Assembly (NCBI RefSeq): GCF_001665295.1
Contig: NZ_LZSE01000109.1
Coordinates: 1 to 53,832, forward strand
Source of the DNA: Mycobacterium sp. 1554424.7
GTDB taxonomy: Bacteria > Actinomycetota > Actinomycetes > Mycobacteriales > Mycobacteriaceae
Direction: 5' to 3'
Length of the DNA stretch: 53,832 bases
Below the pieces are notes generated by a model. That model was not told the origin of the DNA, made no database searches, and worked only from the letters and a program-made list of their open reading frames with translations. The translations under genes were made by a program, and so were the position numbers. Positions 15,369 to 23,581 of the stretch are shown here, piece after piece (position 1 is the first letter of the stretch; every line of letters starts with the position of its first letter).

Positions 15369-15665
15369 ATGACGACCACAAGCGATTACGACGCACGCCG
15401 CGTATCCGACGTCGAGACCCCGGATGCGTCCGCCCTACGCGACTTGGCGAACAACGGCGCACCCACCGCGGTTGTCGACGAGGATCCCAACGATGTGGTG
15501 TTCTTCGAGCTGCCGGGCGCGGACCTGTCCGGTGAAGAGCTGTCGGTGACGGTGATACCCCAGCGCTCCGACGAGTTCACGTGTTCGAGCTGCTTTTTAG
15601 TGCAGCACCGCAGCCGCTTGCGCCCCTCGAGTTCTGGCCAGCCGATCTGCGCCGACTGCGCGTAA
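15369..15665 (+). CDS. DUF4193 domain-containing protein
   Basis: 98-aa acidic protein typical of actinobacterial DUF4193: N-terminal TTTSDYDARR, an Asp/Glu-rich middle, and a C-terminal zinc-ribbon-like part with FTCSSCFLVQHRSRL and the ending CADCA. Four cysteines in two CxxC pairs suggest a bound metal. Function is not established. Start ATG 15369 has a strong ribosome site (GGAGGGAACAGCC). Confidence 0.85.
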   Translation: MTTTSDYDARRVSDVETPDASALRDLANNGAPTAVVDEDPNDVVFFELPGADLSGEELSVTVIPQRSDEFTCSSCFLVQHRSRLRPSSSGQPICADCA

Positions 15666-15792
15666 CGAGGGCCGGTCGGCCCGTCATACCGGCGCCCCGC
15701 GGTGAGACCAGCGTTCGGCTGCGCCTCCGCTGAATTGTCATAGCCCTCCGCTACGTTCAGCGCACGAGTCCGCATCGCCGCGTTGGGAAGTC

Positions 15793-16371
15793 ATGGGGAT
15801 AGTCGCCGGGTTCTTGCTGCTGTTGGGATTGGCTGTCCCCTGGTATTTCACCCAGCACGCCACCGGCAGCGTGCCGGCGGGATTTTCGGCGGGCCTGGCC
15901 GGCCTCGTCCTGACGGTCGTCACGCTGTTGTGGCTCGGTGTCCAGGGCGACCGCTACCGCGCCGGGCGGCAGCGAAGGCGCGACCTGCGATACGCGATGG
16001 CGGATCTGGCCGCCATCGACGAGATGACGGGCGTCGAGTTCGAGGAATTCGTTGCGGCACAGCTTCGGAGCGCGGGGTGGGCCGTCACTTATACCGCCAG
16101 CACCGGCGATTACGGCGTGGATCTGATCGCGAAGCGGGACGGCGCGTGCATGGCCGTCCAATGCAAGCGGCAGGCGAAGGCCGTCGGGGTGGCGGCCGTC
16201 CAGCAGGTGGTCGCCGGCGCGCTGCACCACCGCTGCAACCAGACCGTCGTGGTGACCAATCGGGGGTTCACGAAGGCGGCCCGCCAGTTGGCGAGCACCC
16301 ATCGGTGCCGCCTCGTCGGCCGGGAGCAGGTGCAGATCTGGGTGCGGGCCGAGAGCCCGCTCGCGCGGTGA
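15793..16371 (+). CDS. membrane-anchored Mrr-type restriction endonuclease-like protein
   Basis: 192 aa: two N-terminal membrane helices (residues 3-18 and 32-50), a basic linker, then a restriction-endonuclease-fold domain of the Mrr/type IV kind. Catalytic PD-(D/E)xK equivalents are visible as D110 in TGDYGVDLIA and Q123-x-K125 in AVQCKRQ. The family usually cuts modified or foreign DNA; the membrane anchor suggests action at the cell envelope. No methyltransferase neighbour is present, as expected for a type IV-like nuclease. The 3' end overlaps the convergent TetR gene by about 100 bases. Confidence 0.8.
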   Translation: MGIVAGFLLLLGLAVPWYFTQHATGSVPAGFSAGLAGLVLTVVTLLWLGVQGDRYRAGRQRRRDLRYAMADLAAIDEMTGVEFEEFVAAQLRSAGWAVTYTASTGDYGVDLIAKRDGACMAVQCKRQAKAVGVAAVQQVVAGALHHRCNQTVVVTNRGFTKAARQLASTHRCRLVGREQVQIWVRAESPLAR

Positions 16372-17026
16372 GCTGCGCGCGCAGCCCGTCGACGAAGATG
16401 TCGGTGAGTATCTTGTGCTGCTGGTCGGGATCGTAGAGCGTGGCGGCCGCCAGCTTCGCCGGCAGGTTCCTTCGCAGCACGCCTGGCTTCACCCGAAACC
16501 GTTTGGCCGCAGCGTCATTCGGCACCGGTTCCATGAACGCGGCGGCGAGCACGTTGGCGTCGGCCTGCGTCGCGCCCAGGCTGTGTACGAGCGCGATGCG
16601 CGCGTACATCGCCGCCTCGGACTCGGTGAAGCCCGCGCTGCGCATGATCGCCAGCGCTTCGACCATCCAGTGCTCGAAGGCGCTCACGTGCAGCGACCGG
16701 ATCAGCGCCAGTACCCCCGGATGGGCCAGAAGGCTTTGCCGCATGAGGTCGAACAGGCGCCGAAGCCGCTTCTCCCATCCCATCCTCGACGGCGGCGGTG
16801 CCACGCTGTCGGCGACCACCCGCTCGACCACCGCCTGCAAGAGCGCGTCCTTGGAACCGACGTGCCAGTAGATCGTGGGGGCGCTGACGCCCAGCCGCAC
16901 GCCTAATGCCCGGATCGTGAACCCGTCCAAGCCGCGCTCGTCGAGCATTTCGACGGCGGCCACCACGATGGCGTCGGCGTCGAGCCCGACCGGCAGCCGG
17001 GAAATGGCGTCTTGACGCTCACCCAC
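16268..17026 (-). CDS. TetR family transcriptional regulator
   Basis: About 252 aa. The N-terminal HTH (IVVAAVEMLDERGLDGFTIRALG, then LGVSAPTIYWHVGSKDALL) is classic TetR, followed by a TetR_C ligand domain (MGWEKRLRRLFDLMRQSLLAHP). In-frame GTG codons lie at 17035, 17032 and 17026; I use 17026 because the upstream two are inside the repeat that probably forms the operator. The last ~40 residues (Pro/Ala/Gly-rich) run over the Mrr gene end and may be nonconserved. It probably represses the divergent CoA-transferase operon and itself. Confidence 0.85.
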   Translation of the reverse strand: MGERQDAISRLPVGLDADAIVVAAVEMLDERGLDGFTIRALGVRLGVSAPTIYWHVGSKDALLQAVVERVVADSVAPPPSRMGWEKRLRRLFDLMRQSLLAHPGVLALIRSLHVSAFEHWMVEALAIMRSAGFTESEAAMYARIALVHSLGATQADANVLAAAFMEPVPNDAAAKRFRVKPGVLRRNLPAKLAAATLYDPDQQHKILTDIFVDGLRAQLTARAGSRPAPRSAPAPGRRGGTDGCSPTGGPPS

Positions 17027-17034
17027 GCCCACCA

Positions 17035-17066
17035 CTATAACGTGTGTAGACCTATAACGAGCGTAG
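17035..17066. promoter_or_regulatory. tandem repeat, probable TetR operator
   Basis: CTATAACGTGTGTAG (17035-17049) and CTATAACGAGCGTAG (17052-17066) are 13/15 identical with a 17-bp period, and each is weakly palindromic (CTA-N9-TAG). They lie between the TetR start and the TTG start of the CoA-transferase gene, exactly where an autoregulating TetR would bind. Confidence 0.55.
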
Positions 17067-17086
17067 AGGCGGCGGGAGGTGCGGAG

Positions 17087-18268
17087 TTGGCCGGTGGCCC
17101 GCTGGTGGGCATTCGGGTGCTCGACCTGTCGCGCATGGTGTCCGGCCCCCTGTGTGGGCGGATGCTCGCCGACCTCGGCGCCGACGTCATCAAGATCGAG
17201 CCGCCCGACGGCGACCGCACCCGAACCGTCCCGCCGCACGTCGGCGGGATTTCGCCGTACTACGCGCAGATGAACGCGGGCAAGCGCAACGTGTGCATCG
17301 ATCTCAAGGCCGACGGGGGTGCCGAATTGGTGGGTCGACTCGCGACCCGCGCCGACGTCTTGCTGGAGAACTTCCGGCCCGGCGTGCTGGCGCGGTACTG
17401 CCTGGACGCGGCGACACTCCGCGCGGCGAACCCGCGGCTGATCTACTGCTCGGTGACTGGGTGGGGCCAGGACGGCCCGTGGGCCGAGCGCCGCGCCTAC
17501 GCCCCCCTGGTTCACGCCGACACCGGCACCCTGGAATTCGCCGCCCGGCACCGTGGTCGCCGGCCCGAACACGAGGTCAATCAGCACGCCGACGTGTACT
17601 CGGCGCTGATCGCGGCCTCCGCGGTGCTGTCCGCGCTGCTGCAACGGCACAACACCGGCGAGGGCCAGCACCTCGACATCGCGATGGGCCAGGTCGCGGT
17701 GTACGTCAACGAATGGGCGGCGGTGGGGCTGCAGGATCCCGTCGACGACTTCGGTGGCTTCGACAGCTGGAACCACTTCAGCCATCCCCTGGGGGACGGT
17801 AGCTATGTGGTGCTGGCCGGCAATCCGGTGACGTTCTGGCCGCTTTGGGCGCCGTCGCTGGGCGCCGGCGAGGAGCTGCTGGCCGATCCGCGGTTCGCGA
17901 CGGAGGAGTCGCGCGCGGCGCATCTGGGTGAGCTGGTCGCCGTAATCGATTGCTTGACAAGGAAGTTCCCGAGCTTCGAGGCGCTCGACGCCGTACTCAA
18001 TCCGTACATGTTGGCCGCGCAGGTGCGGTCGGTCGCCGAGCTGAGCAGCACCGAATGGGCGGCGCAGCGGGGCCTCACCGCCCAGGTGTCACCGGGAGTG
18101 GCGGTGCCGGTCGCTCCATGGCGCGCCGACGGCGCGGACATCGGCGTGGCCGGCGGGGTTGCTGGCATGGGCGCCGACAATCGTTGTGTGCTAGCTGATT
18201 TCGGATACGACGACGAGGCGATCGCGGCCCTGCGGCGGTCGGGAGCGATATGCGAAGCGGCGCAATGA
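17087..18268 (+). CDS. CaiB/BaiF (class III) CoA-transferase family protein
   Basis: 393-aa class III CoA-transferase-like protein: GIRVLDLSRMVSGPLCGRML, LGADVIKIEPPDGD, AGKRNVCIDLKA, ADVLLENFRPGVL, the SVTGWGQDGPWA block and QHADVYSALIA, where the D corresponds to the catalytic aspartate. It moves CoA between carboxylic acids or racemises acyl-CoA. TTG 17087 follows GGGAGG at good spacing; upstream codons overlap the operator. Its stop overlaps the next gene (ATGA). It heads a three-gene operon for degradation of an unidentified acid. Confidence 0.85.
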   Translation: MAGGPLVGIRVLDLSRMVSGPLCGRMLADLGADVIKIEPPDGDRTRTVPPHVGGISPYYAQMNAGKRNVCIDLKADGGAELVGRLATRADVLLENFRPGVLARYCLDAATLRAANPRLIYCSVTGWGQDGPWAERRAYAPLVHADTGTLEFAARHRGRRPEHEVNQHADVYSALIAASAVLSALLQRHNTGEGQHLDIAMGQVAVYVNEWAAVGLQDPVDDFGGFDSWNHFSHPLGDGSYVVLAGNPVTFWPLWAPSLGAGEELLADPRFATEESRAAHLGELVAVIDCLTRKFPSFEALDAVLNPYMLAAQVRSVAELSSTEWAAQRGLTAQVSPGVAVPVAPWRADGADIGVAGGVAGMGADNRCVLADFGYDDEAIAALRRSGAICEAAQ

Positions 18269-19260
18269 AGATCGACGCGATCGCCGCCGACGGCTTGGGC
18301 CAGGCGCAGCGGGCCGCGCAGCGCGCCGAACAGCGAAGGTTCGACGGGCTCATGCTGCCGGAGGTCGCCCACGACCCGTTTCCGGCGGTAGCGCTCGCCG
18401 CGGAGTCCAGCAGTTCGATTCGCTTGGCGACGGGCATCGCCGTGGCGTTCGCGAGAAACCCGATGAGCGTCGCGGTTACCGCATCCGACCTGCACCGGTT
18501 CTCCGATGGGCGGTTCGTGCTCGGGCTCGGCACCCAGATCAGGCCGCACATCACCCGGCGATTCTCGATGCCGTGGGGCCGGCCGGCGGCGCGGATGCGG
18601 GAGTTCATCCTGGCCGTGCGGGCGATCTGGCAGGCCTGGGAACAGCAGACACCCTTGGACTTTCGCGGCGACTTCTACCAGCACACCCTGATGACGCCGA
18701 TGTTCGACCACGGCCCCAGCCCGTGCGGGTGGCCGGCGATTCACGTCGCGGCCGTCGGACCGGTGATGACGGCACTGGTCGGCGACGTCGCCGACGGGCT
18801 GATCGCCCATGGCTTCACCACCGCAAGCTATTTCCGCGAGGTGACGCTGCCGCGCTTGGGCGTCGGCCTGCAGCGCGCGGGTCGCACCCGCGCCGACGTC
18901 GAGGTGACCGTGCCGCTGATGCTGGTGATCGCCGAGGACGAGCGCGACGCCCGGATCGATGCCATGCGAACCACCCTCGCGTTTTACGGCTCCACCCCGG
19001 CGTACCGGCCCGTGCTGGAGCACCACGGCTGGGGCGCCCTGGGCGACGAGCTGCACGCGCTGTCCAAACGCGGCGAGTGGTCGGCGATGGGCAGGCTCAT
19101 CGACGACACCGTGCTGCACACCTTCGCCGCGATCGGCGGACCCAAAGAGGTGGCCGCCACCGTCCTCGATAGGTTCGGCGGGGCGGCGGATCGCGTCCAG
19201 CTGGGCGTCGACTCCGACGATCTGGTTCACGAGACGCTCGACGCGTTGCGGAGCCGTTGA
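18265..19260 (+). CDS. F420-dependent LLM-class oxidoreductase (TIGR03617-like)
   Basis: 331-aa luciferase-like protein, MKIDAIAADGLG at the N-terminus, LHRFSDGRFVLGLGTQIRPHI in the centre and DFRGDFYQHTLMTP, elements of the F420-binding subfamily. The ATG at 18265 overlaps the CoA-transferase stop (ATGA), preferred over ATG 18250. Not closely similar to the other LLM enzyme at 2043. Operon context suggests oxidation or reduction of an acyl-CoA or acid intermediate. Confidence 0.85.
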   Translation: MKIDAIAADGLGQAQRAAQRAEQRRFDGLMLPEVAHDPFPAVALAAESSSSIRLATGIAVAFARNPMSVAVTASDLHRFSDGRFVLGLGTQIRPHITRRFSMPWGRPAARMREFILAVRAIWQAWEQQTPLDFRGDFYQHTLMTPMFDHGPSPCGWPAIHVAAVGPVMTALVGDVADGLIAHGFTTASYFREVTLPRLGVGLQRAGRTRADVEVTVPLMLVIAEDERDARIDAMRTTLAFYGSTPAYRPVLEHHGWGALGDELHALSKRGEWSAMGRLIDDTVLHTFAAIGGPKEVAATVLDRFGGAADRVQLGVDSDDLVHETLDALRSR

Positions 19261-19898
19261 TGCCAAGGCCCGCACTGGTCGTCGTCGACATGCAGCGCTA
19301 TTTCTGCGAACCGGATTCGGCGCTGGCCCGCTTCGTCGGCCTGGGCGTGGCCGACGGCGGCAGTTGGTATTTCGACTTGCTGCGGCGCGTCGTCGTGCCG
19401 AACATTTGCCGGCTGCTCGCGGCATTCCGCGGGCGCGGTCTGCCCGTCGTCTTCACGGAGTTCGGAAGCCGCACCCCCGACGGCGGCGACTTGCCGCCGT
19501 GGGCCCGCAGGATGAATGACCTGGCCGTTGCCGCCGTGGGCGAGCGGTGTTTTCTGCCGCTGGCCGATCCGGCCGCCCGGGTGATTGGCGAGCTGCGGCC
19601 CGTCGTGGGCGAGGAGGTGTTTCAAAAATCGACGAGCGGGCCCTTGGCCGGCACGTCGATCCACACCCATCTGGTCGGTCTCAGCGCCGACCCGATTGTG
19701 GTGACCGGGGTGATGACCGACGTCTGCGTGACCGGGATGGTCCGCGAACTCGCCGACAGCGGGTTTGACGTCATGCTGGCCAGCGATGCCTGCGGGACCT
19801 TCGTCCAGGACTCGCACGACTGGTCGACCCAATTCCTCGCAGCCAGCTTCGCGCGCGGAGCCGAGACCGACGGCGTTCTCGCGGAGATATTCGACTGA
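19260..19898 (+). CDS. isochorismatase-like cysteine hydrolase
   Basis: 212-aa hydrolase. Catalytic triad candidates: aspartate in LVVVDMQRYF, lysine in EVFQKSTSGPLAG, cysteine in VTGVMTDVCVTG. Such enzymes cleave amides, N-carbamoyl groups or enol ethers. The ATG overlaps the preceding stop by one base (TGATG), so it is the third gene of the TetR-controlled operon. A TTG just upstream is also possible. The 210 bases that follow to the PE gene hold nothing recognisable. Confidence 0.88.
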   Translation: MPRPALVVVDMQRYFCEPDSALARFVGLGVADGGSWYFDLLRRVVVPNICRLLAAFRGRGLPVVFTEFGSRTPDGGDLPPWARRMNDLAVAAVGERCFLPLADPAARVIGELRPVVGEEVFQKSTSGPLAGTSIHTHLVGLSADPIVVTGVMTDVCVTGMVRELADSGFDVMLASDACGTFVQDSHDWSTQFLAASFARGAETDGVLAEIFD

Positions 19899-20108
19899 GT
19901 CCGCCATCTGCTCGCAACCCGCCGTGACGGTTCCAGCAGTTGCTTGCCTGACCAATACTTCAGTCGGGCGTGCGGGCCGATAGAGTAGCCCGCTACTCAA
20001 ATTCGCGGGTGCCGGGTTGCTACAACAGCGCGTCGATGACAGGGCGTCGCCCCCGAGCTCCGGAAGCGTATGTCGCGCACGATGGTTGGGACTTCTCGGC
20101 TGCGAAGC

Positions 20109-21011
20109 CTAGAAGCCGGGAATTTCAGCAATGAGGTCGGGAATGAGGCCCCCGAACTCTGTACCGCTCAACGGAAAGGAAGTCTGGGTCCCGTCGGTCG
20201 ACGTCAGCGTCATCGTAGCGGGCTGTGGGGGAGCCATCAGCCCGCTAAGGGGAACGGAGAGCTGTGCCGTCGTGTAGCCGGTGTCCGAAGGCACCGGGTA
20301 GGACATCGACATGGATTGTTGGCCGAAGAAGAAGCCGTTGACGGCGCCGCCCGGCGCGTTGACCAGTGCTGTGGCGGCCGCCACCGGGTTCCCGGTCTGG
20401 ACCGCGTTGACGAATGCGCTACCGCTATTGGCGAGCGCAATCGCAACGTTGGCCTCCGGGCCTATGGCGCCGACGGCGAGCACAAACGGCGTCGGCACCT
20501 CGAGTGACCCCGACGTCACGGTGACCCCGCCGGGCGGGATCACCGATCCGTACCCGTTCAACGTGAGCACGATGGGACCGAATGGAGTGGGCTGGTTGTA
20601 GACGGTCATGCTGAACGGACTGTTGACCACGCTGGCCGCGGCGGCCGGAAGGCCGGCTCCGGTCCCGCCCAACGGCTGCCCTAACAATGCCTCGCTCGGC
20701 CCATTCAGCGCGTTCAGCAAGGTCTGCTGGACGTTGGCGGCCTCGGCGCTGACGTACTGAGCCGCCCCGGCGTTCAAGGCGCCCACGAACTCGTCATGGA
20801 ATGCCTGCGCCTCGGCGTTGAGAACCCGAAAATCCTGGCCGAAGTCTTCGAACAGCTGCGCGACCGCGGTCGACACCTCGTCCTGGGCCGCAGCCGGTAT
20901 GGCCGTTGTGGGACCCGCGCCCGTTACCGCCGCGCTCAGCGCGGAACCAATCTGCTCCAGATCCCGGGCCGCTACCGCAACACTTTCCGGCACTACACTG
21001 ACAAACGACAT
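20109..21011 (-). CDS. PE family protein
   Basis: 300 aa. Residues 1-95 are a PE domain (MSFVSVVPESVAVAARDLEQIG, Pro-Glu at positions 8-9) with the secretion signal YVSAEAAN (Y-x3-E) after it, so export by an ESX type VII system is expected. The remainder is not PGRS; it is a Gly/Ala/Ser/Thr-rich beta-looking domain (GPIVLTLNGYGSVIPPGG, SYPVPSDTGYTT) I cannot assign. No PPE partner is adjacent. PE genes are typical of slow-growing mycobacteria. Confidence 0.9.
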   Translation of the reverse strand: MSFVSVVPESVAVAARDLEQIGSALSAAVTGAGPTTAIPAAAQDEVSTAVAQLFEDFGQDFRVLNAEAQAFHDEFVGALNAGAAQYVSAEAANVQQTLLNALNGPSEALLGQPLGGTGAGLPAAAASVVNSPFSMTVYNQPTPFGPIVLTLNGYGSVIPPGGVTVTSGSLEVPTPFVLAVGAIGPEANVAIALANSGSAFVNAVQTGNPVAAATALVNAPGGAVNGFFFGQQSMSMSYPVPSDTGYTTAQLSVPLSGLMAPPQPATMTLTSTDGTQTSFPLSGTEFGGLIPDLIAEIPGF

Positions 21012-21185
21012 CAGGCTTCCCCCAACAGATCGTCAACGAGTCGAGCACCCAACATAGTTAATGACCACTGCAGCTCTGCTCAAAACCTGGCGGGCGCCGT
21101 CGGCAGAAATAGTTAACCAAGTGCTAACCCGGTGCGCGTCCCTCTGGGCAAGTGCCGCCGCGAGTCTTGAGACGAGAATGACGAG

Positions 21186-21259
<74 letters not shown>

Positions 21260-21312
21260 CTTGAAGCCACGACAGCGTATCGCACCGGCCCGCCGGCTGA
21301 CCAAACCGCTGG

Positions 21313-22434
21313 CTATGGGCTCGACCACGCGCAGCTGCGCTCGAACTCGAGCAGCGCTTGTGCCGGGCCGGTCGGATCGAGCCCCTGGGCGCTGACCCAC
21401 TCGTCGCTGAAATAGGTGTCGGCGTAGCGGTCGCCGCTGTCGGCCAGCAGGGTGACCACCGACCCGCTGCGGCCCTCGGAAACCATCTCGGCGAGCAGCC
21501 CGAAGGCGCCCCACAGGTTGGTGCCCGTCGACGGCCCCACCCGGCGCCCCAGGACGGCGCTGGCGTGGCGCGCGGCTGCGATCGACGCCGCGTCGGGCAC
21601 CGCGACCATACGGTCGACGACGCCGGGCAGAAACGACGGCTCGACGCGCGGCCGGCCAATGCCCTCGATCCGCGAGGAGGTGGGCATCACGATGTCGTAG
21701 CGCTCCTCGGCGTAGGCGGGAAAGAATGCGGAGTTCTCCGGGTCGACGACGCACAGCCGCGTCGCGTGCCGCCGATAGCGGATGTAGCGGCCGATGGTCG
21801 CGCTGGTGCCGCCGGTGCCGGCGCCGACAACGATCCACTCCGGGATGGGGTGTCTCTCGTCGCGCATCTGCTCGTAGATCGACTCGGCGATGTTGTTGTT
21901 GCCCCGCCAGTCGGTGGCGCGCTCGGCGTTGGTGAACTGGTCCAGGTAGTGCCCGCCGGTGTCCTCGGCGACGCGCTCGGCCTCGGCGTACACCTGGCTC
22001 GAGTCCGTCACGAAATGGCAACGGCCGCCTTGTGATTCGATGAGCGCGATCTTCGAGGCGCTGGTCGACGCGGGCATCACCGCGACGAACGGCAGCCCCA
22101 GCAGGGCCGCGAAGTAGGCCTCCGACACCGCCGTCGATCCCGACGACGCCTCGACGACCGTGGTGCCCTCGCCGATCCACCCGTTGCACAGCGCGTACAG
22201 GAACAACGACCGCGCCAGCCGGTGCTTGAGGCTGCCGGTGATGTGCGTGCTCTCGTCCTTCAGGTACAGCGCGACATCGACAGCGCGACCGTCCCCACCC
22301 CAGGTCGACGGCAAGGGATACCGCAGCAGGTGGGTGTCGGCGCTGCGCCGCGCGTCGGCCTGGATCAGCCGGATCGCGTTGTCGGTCCAGCTTCGTGGCA
22401 GGGTGCGGACCGCGATCCGGCTCCCTTCGCTCAC
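21313..22434 (-). CDS. cds1: PLP-dependent cysteine synthase/desulfhydrase family protein (Cds1-like)
   Basis: 373-aa fold-type II PLP enzyme; the lysine K70 of [11 protein letters not shown] is the Schiff-base residue and [20 protein letters not shown] the substrate loop, followed by [14 protein letters not shown] for phosphate binding. Synteny with Rv3684 (described as L-cysteine desulfhydrase Cds1, producing H2S, pyruvate and ammonia from cysteine) supports the name. GTG 22434 overlaps the metallophosphoesterase stop (GTGA). Confidence 0.85.
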   Translation of the reverse strand: MSEGSRIAVRTLPRSWTDNAIRLIQADARRSADTHLLRYPLPSTWGGDGRAVDVALYLKDESTHITGSLKHRLARSLFLYALCNGWIGEGTTVVEASSGSTAVSEAYFAALLGLPFVAVMPASTSASKIALIESQGGRCHFVTDSSQVYAEAERVAEDTGGHYLDQFTNAERATDWRGNNNIAESIYEQMRDERHPIPEWIVVGAGTGGTSATIGRYIRYRRHATRLCVVDPENSAFFPAYAEERYDIVMPTSSRIEGIGRPRVEPSFLPGVVDRMVAVPDAASIAAARHASAVLGRRVGPSTGTNLWGAFGLLAEMVSEGRSGSVVTLLADSGDRYADTYFSDEWVSAQGLDPTGPAQALLEFERSCAWSSP

Positions 22435-23447
22435 CGCACCGAAGCGGTCGGCTGCGAACGGCTCAGGTCGCTGGTGGAATCGCGGTCGCCCATCGGGGCG
22501 GCGATCAGGGTCAGCAGGGTCGCTTCGGGCCTGCAGCAGAATCGCACGGGCGCAAAGGGCGAGGTGCCGATCCCGGCGGACACATGCAGCGCCATGTTCG
22601 CGCCCCAGCGTGACGGTCCCTTCGCCCGGGAGCGATCCAGGCCGCAGTTGGTCACCAGGGCGCCGTAGAACGGCAGGCACAGCTGCCCGCCGTGGGTGTG
22701 CCCGGCCATCACCAGCTGGTAGCCGTCGGCGGCGAAGCGATCCAGCACCCGCGGCTCCGGGGAGTGCGTCAAACCCAGCCTCAGATTCGCGGCCGGGCTG
22801 GCCGGGCCCGCGATCGCGTCGTAGCGGTCCCGCTCGATGTGCGGGTCGTCCACGCCGGCGGCCGCGATGTGCAGGCCGGCGACCTCGAATTCGCGGCGGG
22901 TGTGGGTCAGGTCGAGCCAGCCGCGCTCGGTGAACGCCGCCCGCAGGTCCTGCCAGGGCAGCGGTTCGCCGCGGACCCGATGCGACGGGTTGGTCAGGTA
23001 GTTCATCGGGTTCTTCAGACGGGGCCCGAAGTAGTCGTTGCTGCCGAAGACGAACACGCCCGGCCGCGACAGCAGGTCGCCCAGCGTCTGCACCACCGCG
23101 GGCACCGCCTTGGGGTGCGCCAGGTTGTCGCCGGTGTTCACGACCAGGTCGGGCTCCCAGGCGGCCAGCTCGCGCAGCCACGCCTGCTTGCGGCGCTGGT
23201 TGGGTGTCATATGGAGATCGCTGATGTGCAGCACCCGCAGGGGCGTGGAGCCCGGCGACAGGACGGGCATGGTTATCTCGCGCAGGACGAACGCGTTGCG
23301 CTCGACGAGCGAGGCGTAGCCGATGCCGGCCAGGGTCGAGCCGAGCGCGACGGCGCCGGTGCGCATCAGGACGGGCAGCGCCCCGCGACGATGCGGTCCG
23401 CGCAGCGGACTGATCAGGAGCGGGGCAGTCGGGCGAACGTCAGCCAT
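22431..23447 (-). CDS. metallophosphoesterase (Rv3683-like)
   Basis: 338 aa. After an N-terminal hydrophobic segment ([17 protein letters not shown]), the calcineurin-like core has [23 protein letters not shown] and GHTHGGQL, the dimetal ligand set (D-x-H, GD, GN-type position here GSND, GHxH). The substrate is unknown. ATG 23447 lies at the edge of the 43-bp inverted repeat; the frame is open upstream, but only through the rearranged segment. Operon order ponA2-metallophosphoesterase-cds1 as in M. tuberculosis. Confidence 0.85.
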   Translation of the reverse strand: MADVRPTAPLLISPLRGPHRRGALPVLMRTGAVALGSTLAGIGYASLVERNAFVLREITMPVLSPGSTPLRVLHISDLHMTPNQRRKQAWLRELAAWEPDLVVNTGDNLAHPKAVPAVVQTLGDLLSRPGVFVFGSNDYFGPRLKNPMNYLTNPSHRVRGEPLPWQDLRAAFTERGWLDLTHTRREFEVAGLHIAAAGVDDPHIERDRYDAIAGPASPAANLRLGLTHSPEPRVLDRFAADGYQLVMAGHTHGGQLCLPFYGALVTNCGLDRSRAKGPSRWGANMALHVSAGIGTSPFAPVRFCCRPEATLLTLIAAPMGDRDSTSDLSRSQPTASVR

Positions 23448-23481
23448 GCCTGGAAGCCTACTGCCGGTTGCGGTCTCGCAG
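23439..23481. repeat. left arm of perfect 43-bp inverted repeat at ponA2 3' end
   Basis: Bases 23439-23481 are the exact reverse complement of 23587-23629; spacer 23482-23586 (105 bp). This arm holds the natural start of the metallophosphoesterase gene (ATG at 23447 on the minus strand) and its upstream sequence. Confidence 0.95.
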
Positions 23482-23581
23482 GTGGTGGAGATTCCGGGCC
23501 TGCCGCCGATCACCATTCCGCTGCTGGCTCCCCCGCCGCCGCCCGGGGCGCCGCCTCCATAACAGAGTTGTCGCGTGAGCT

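Noticed and set aside
17036-17923. Upstream extension of the TetR frame on the minus strand
   Set aside because: Antisense to the CoA-transferase gene; composition is that of a shadow frame and the TetR fold starts near 17000.
23323-23562. Plus-strand frame ending in the Pro-rich peptide as a separate gene
   Set aside because: Only the last part is protein-like, and it is best explained as the inverted tail of ponA2.
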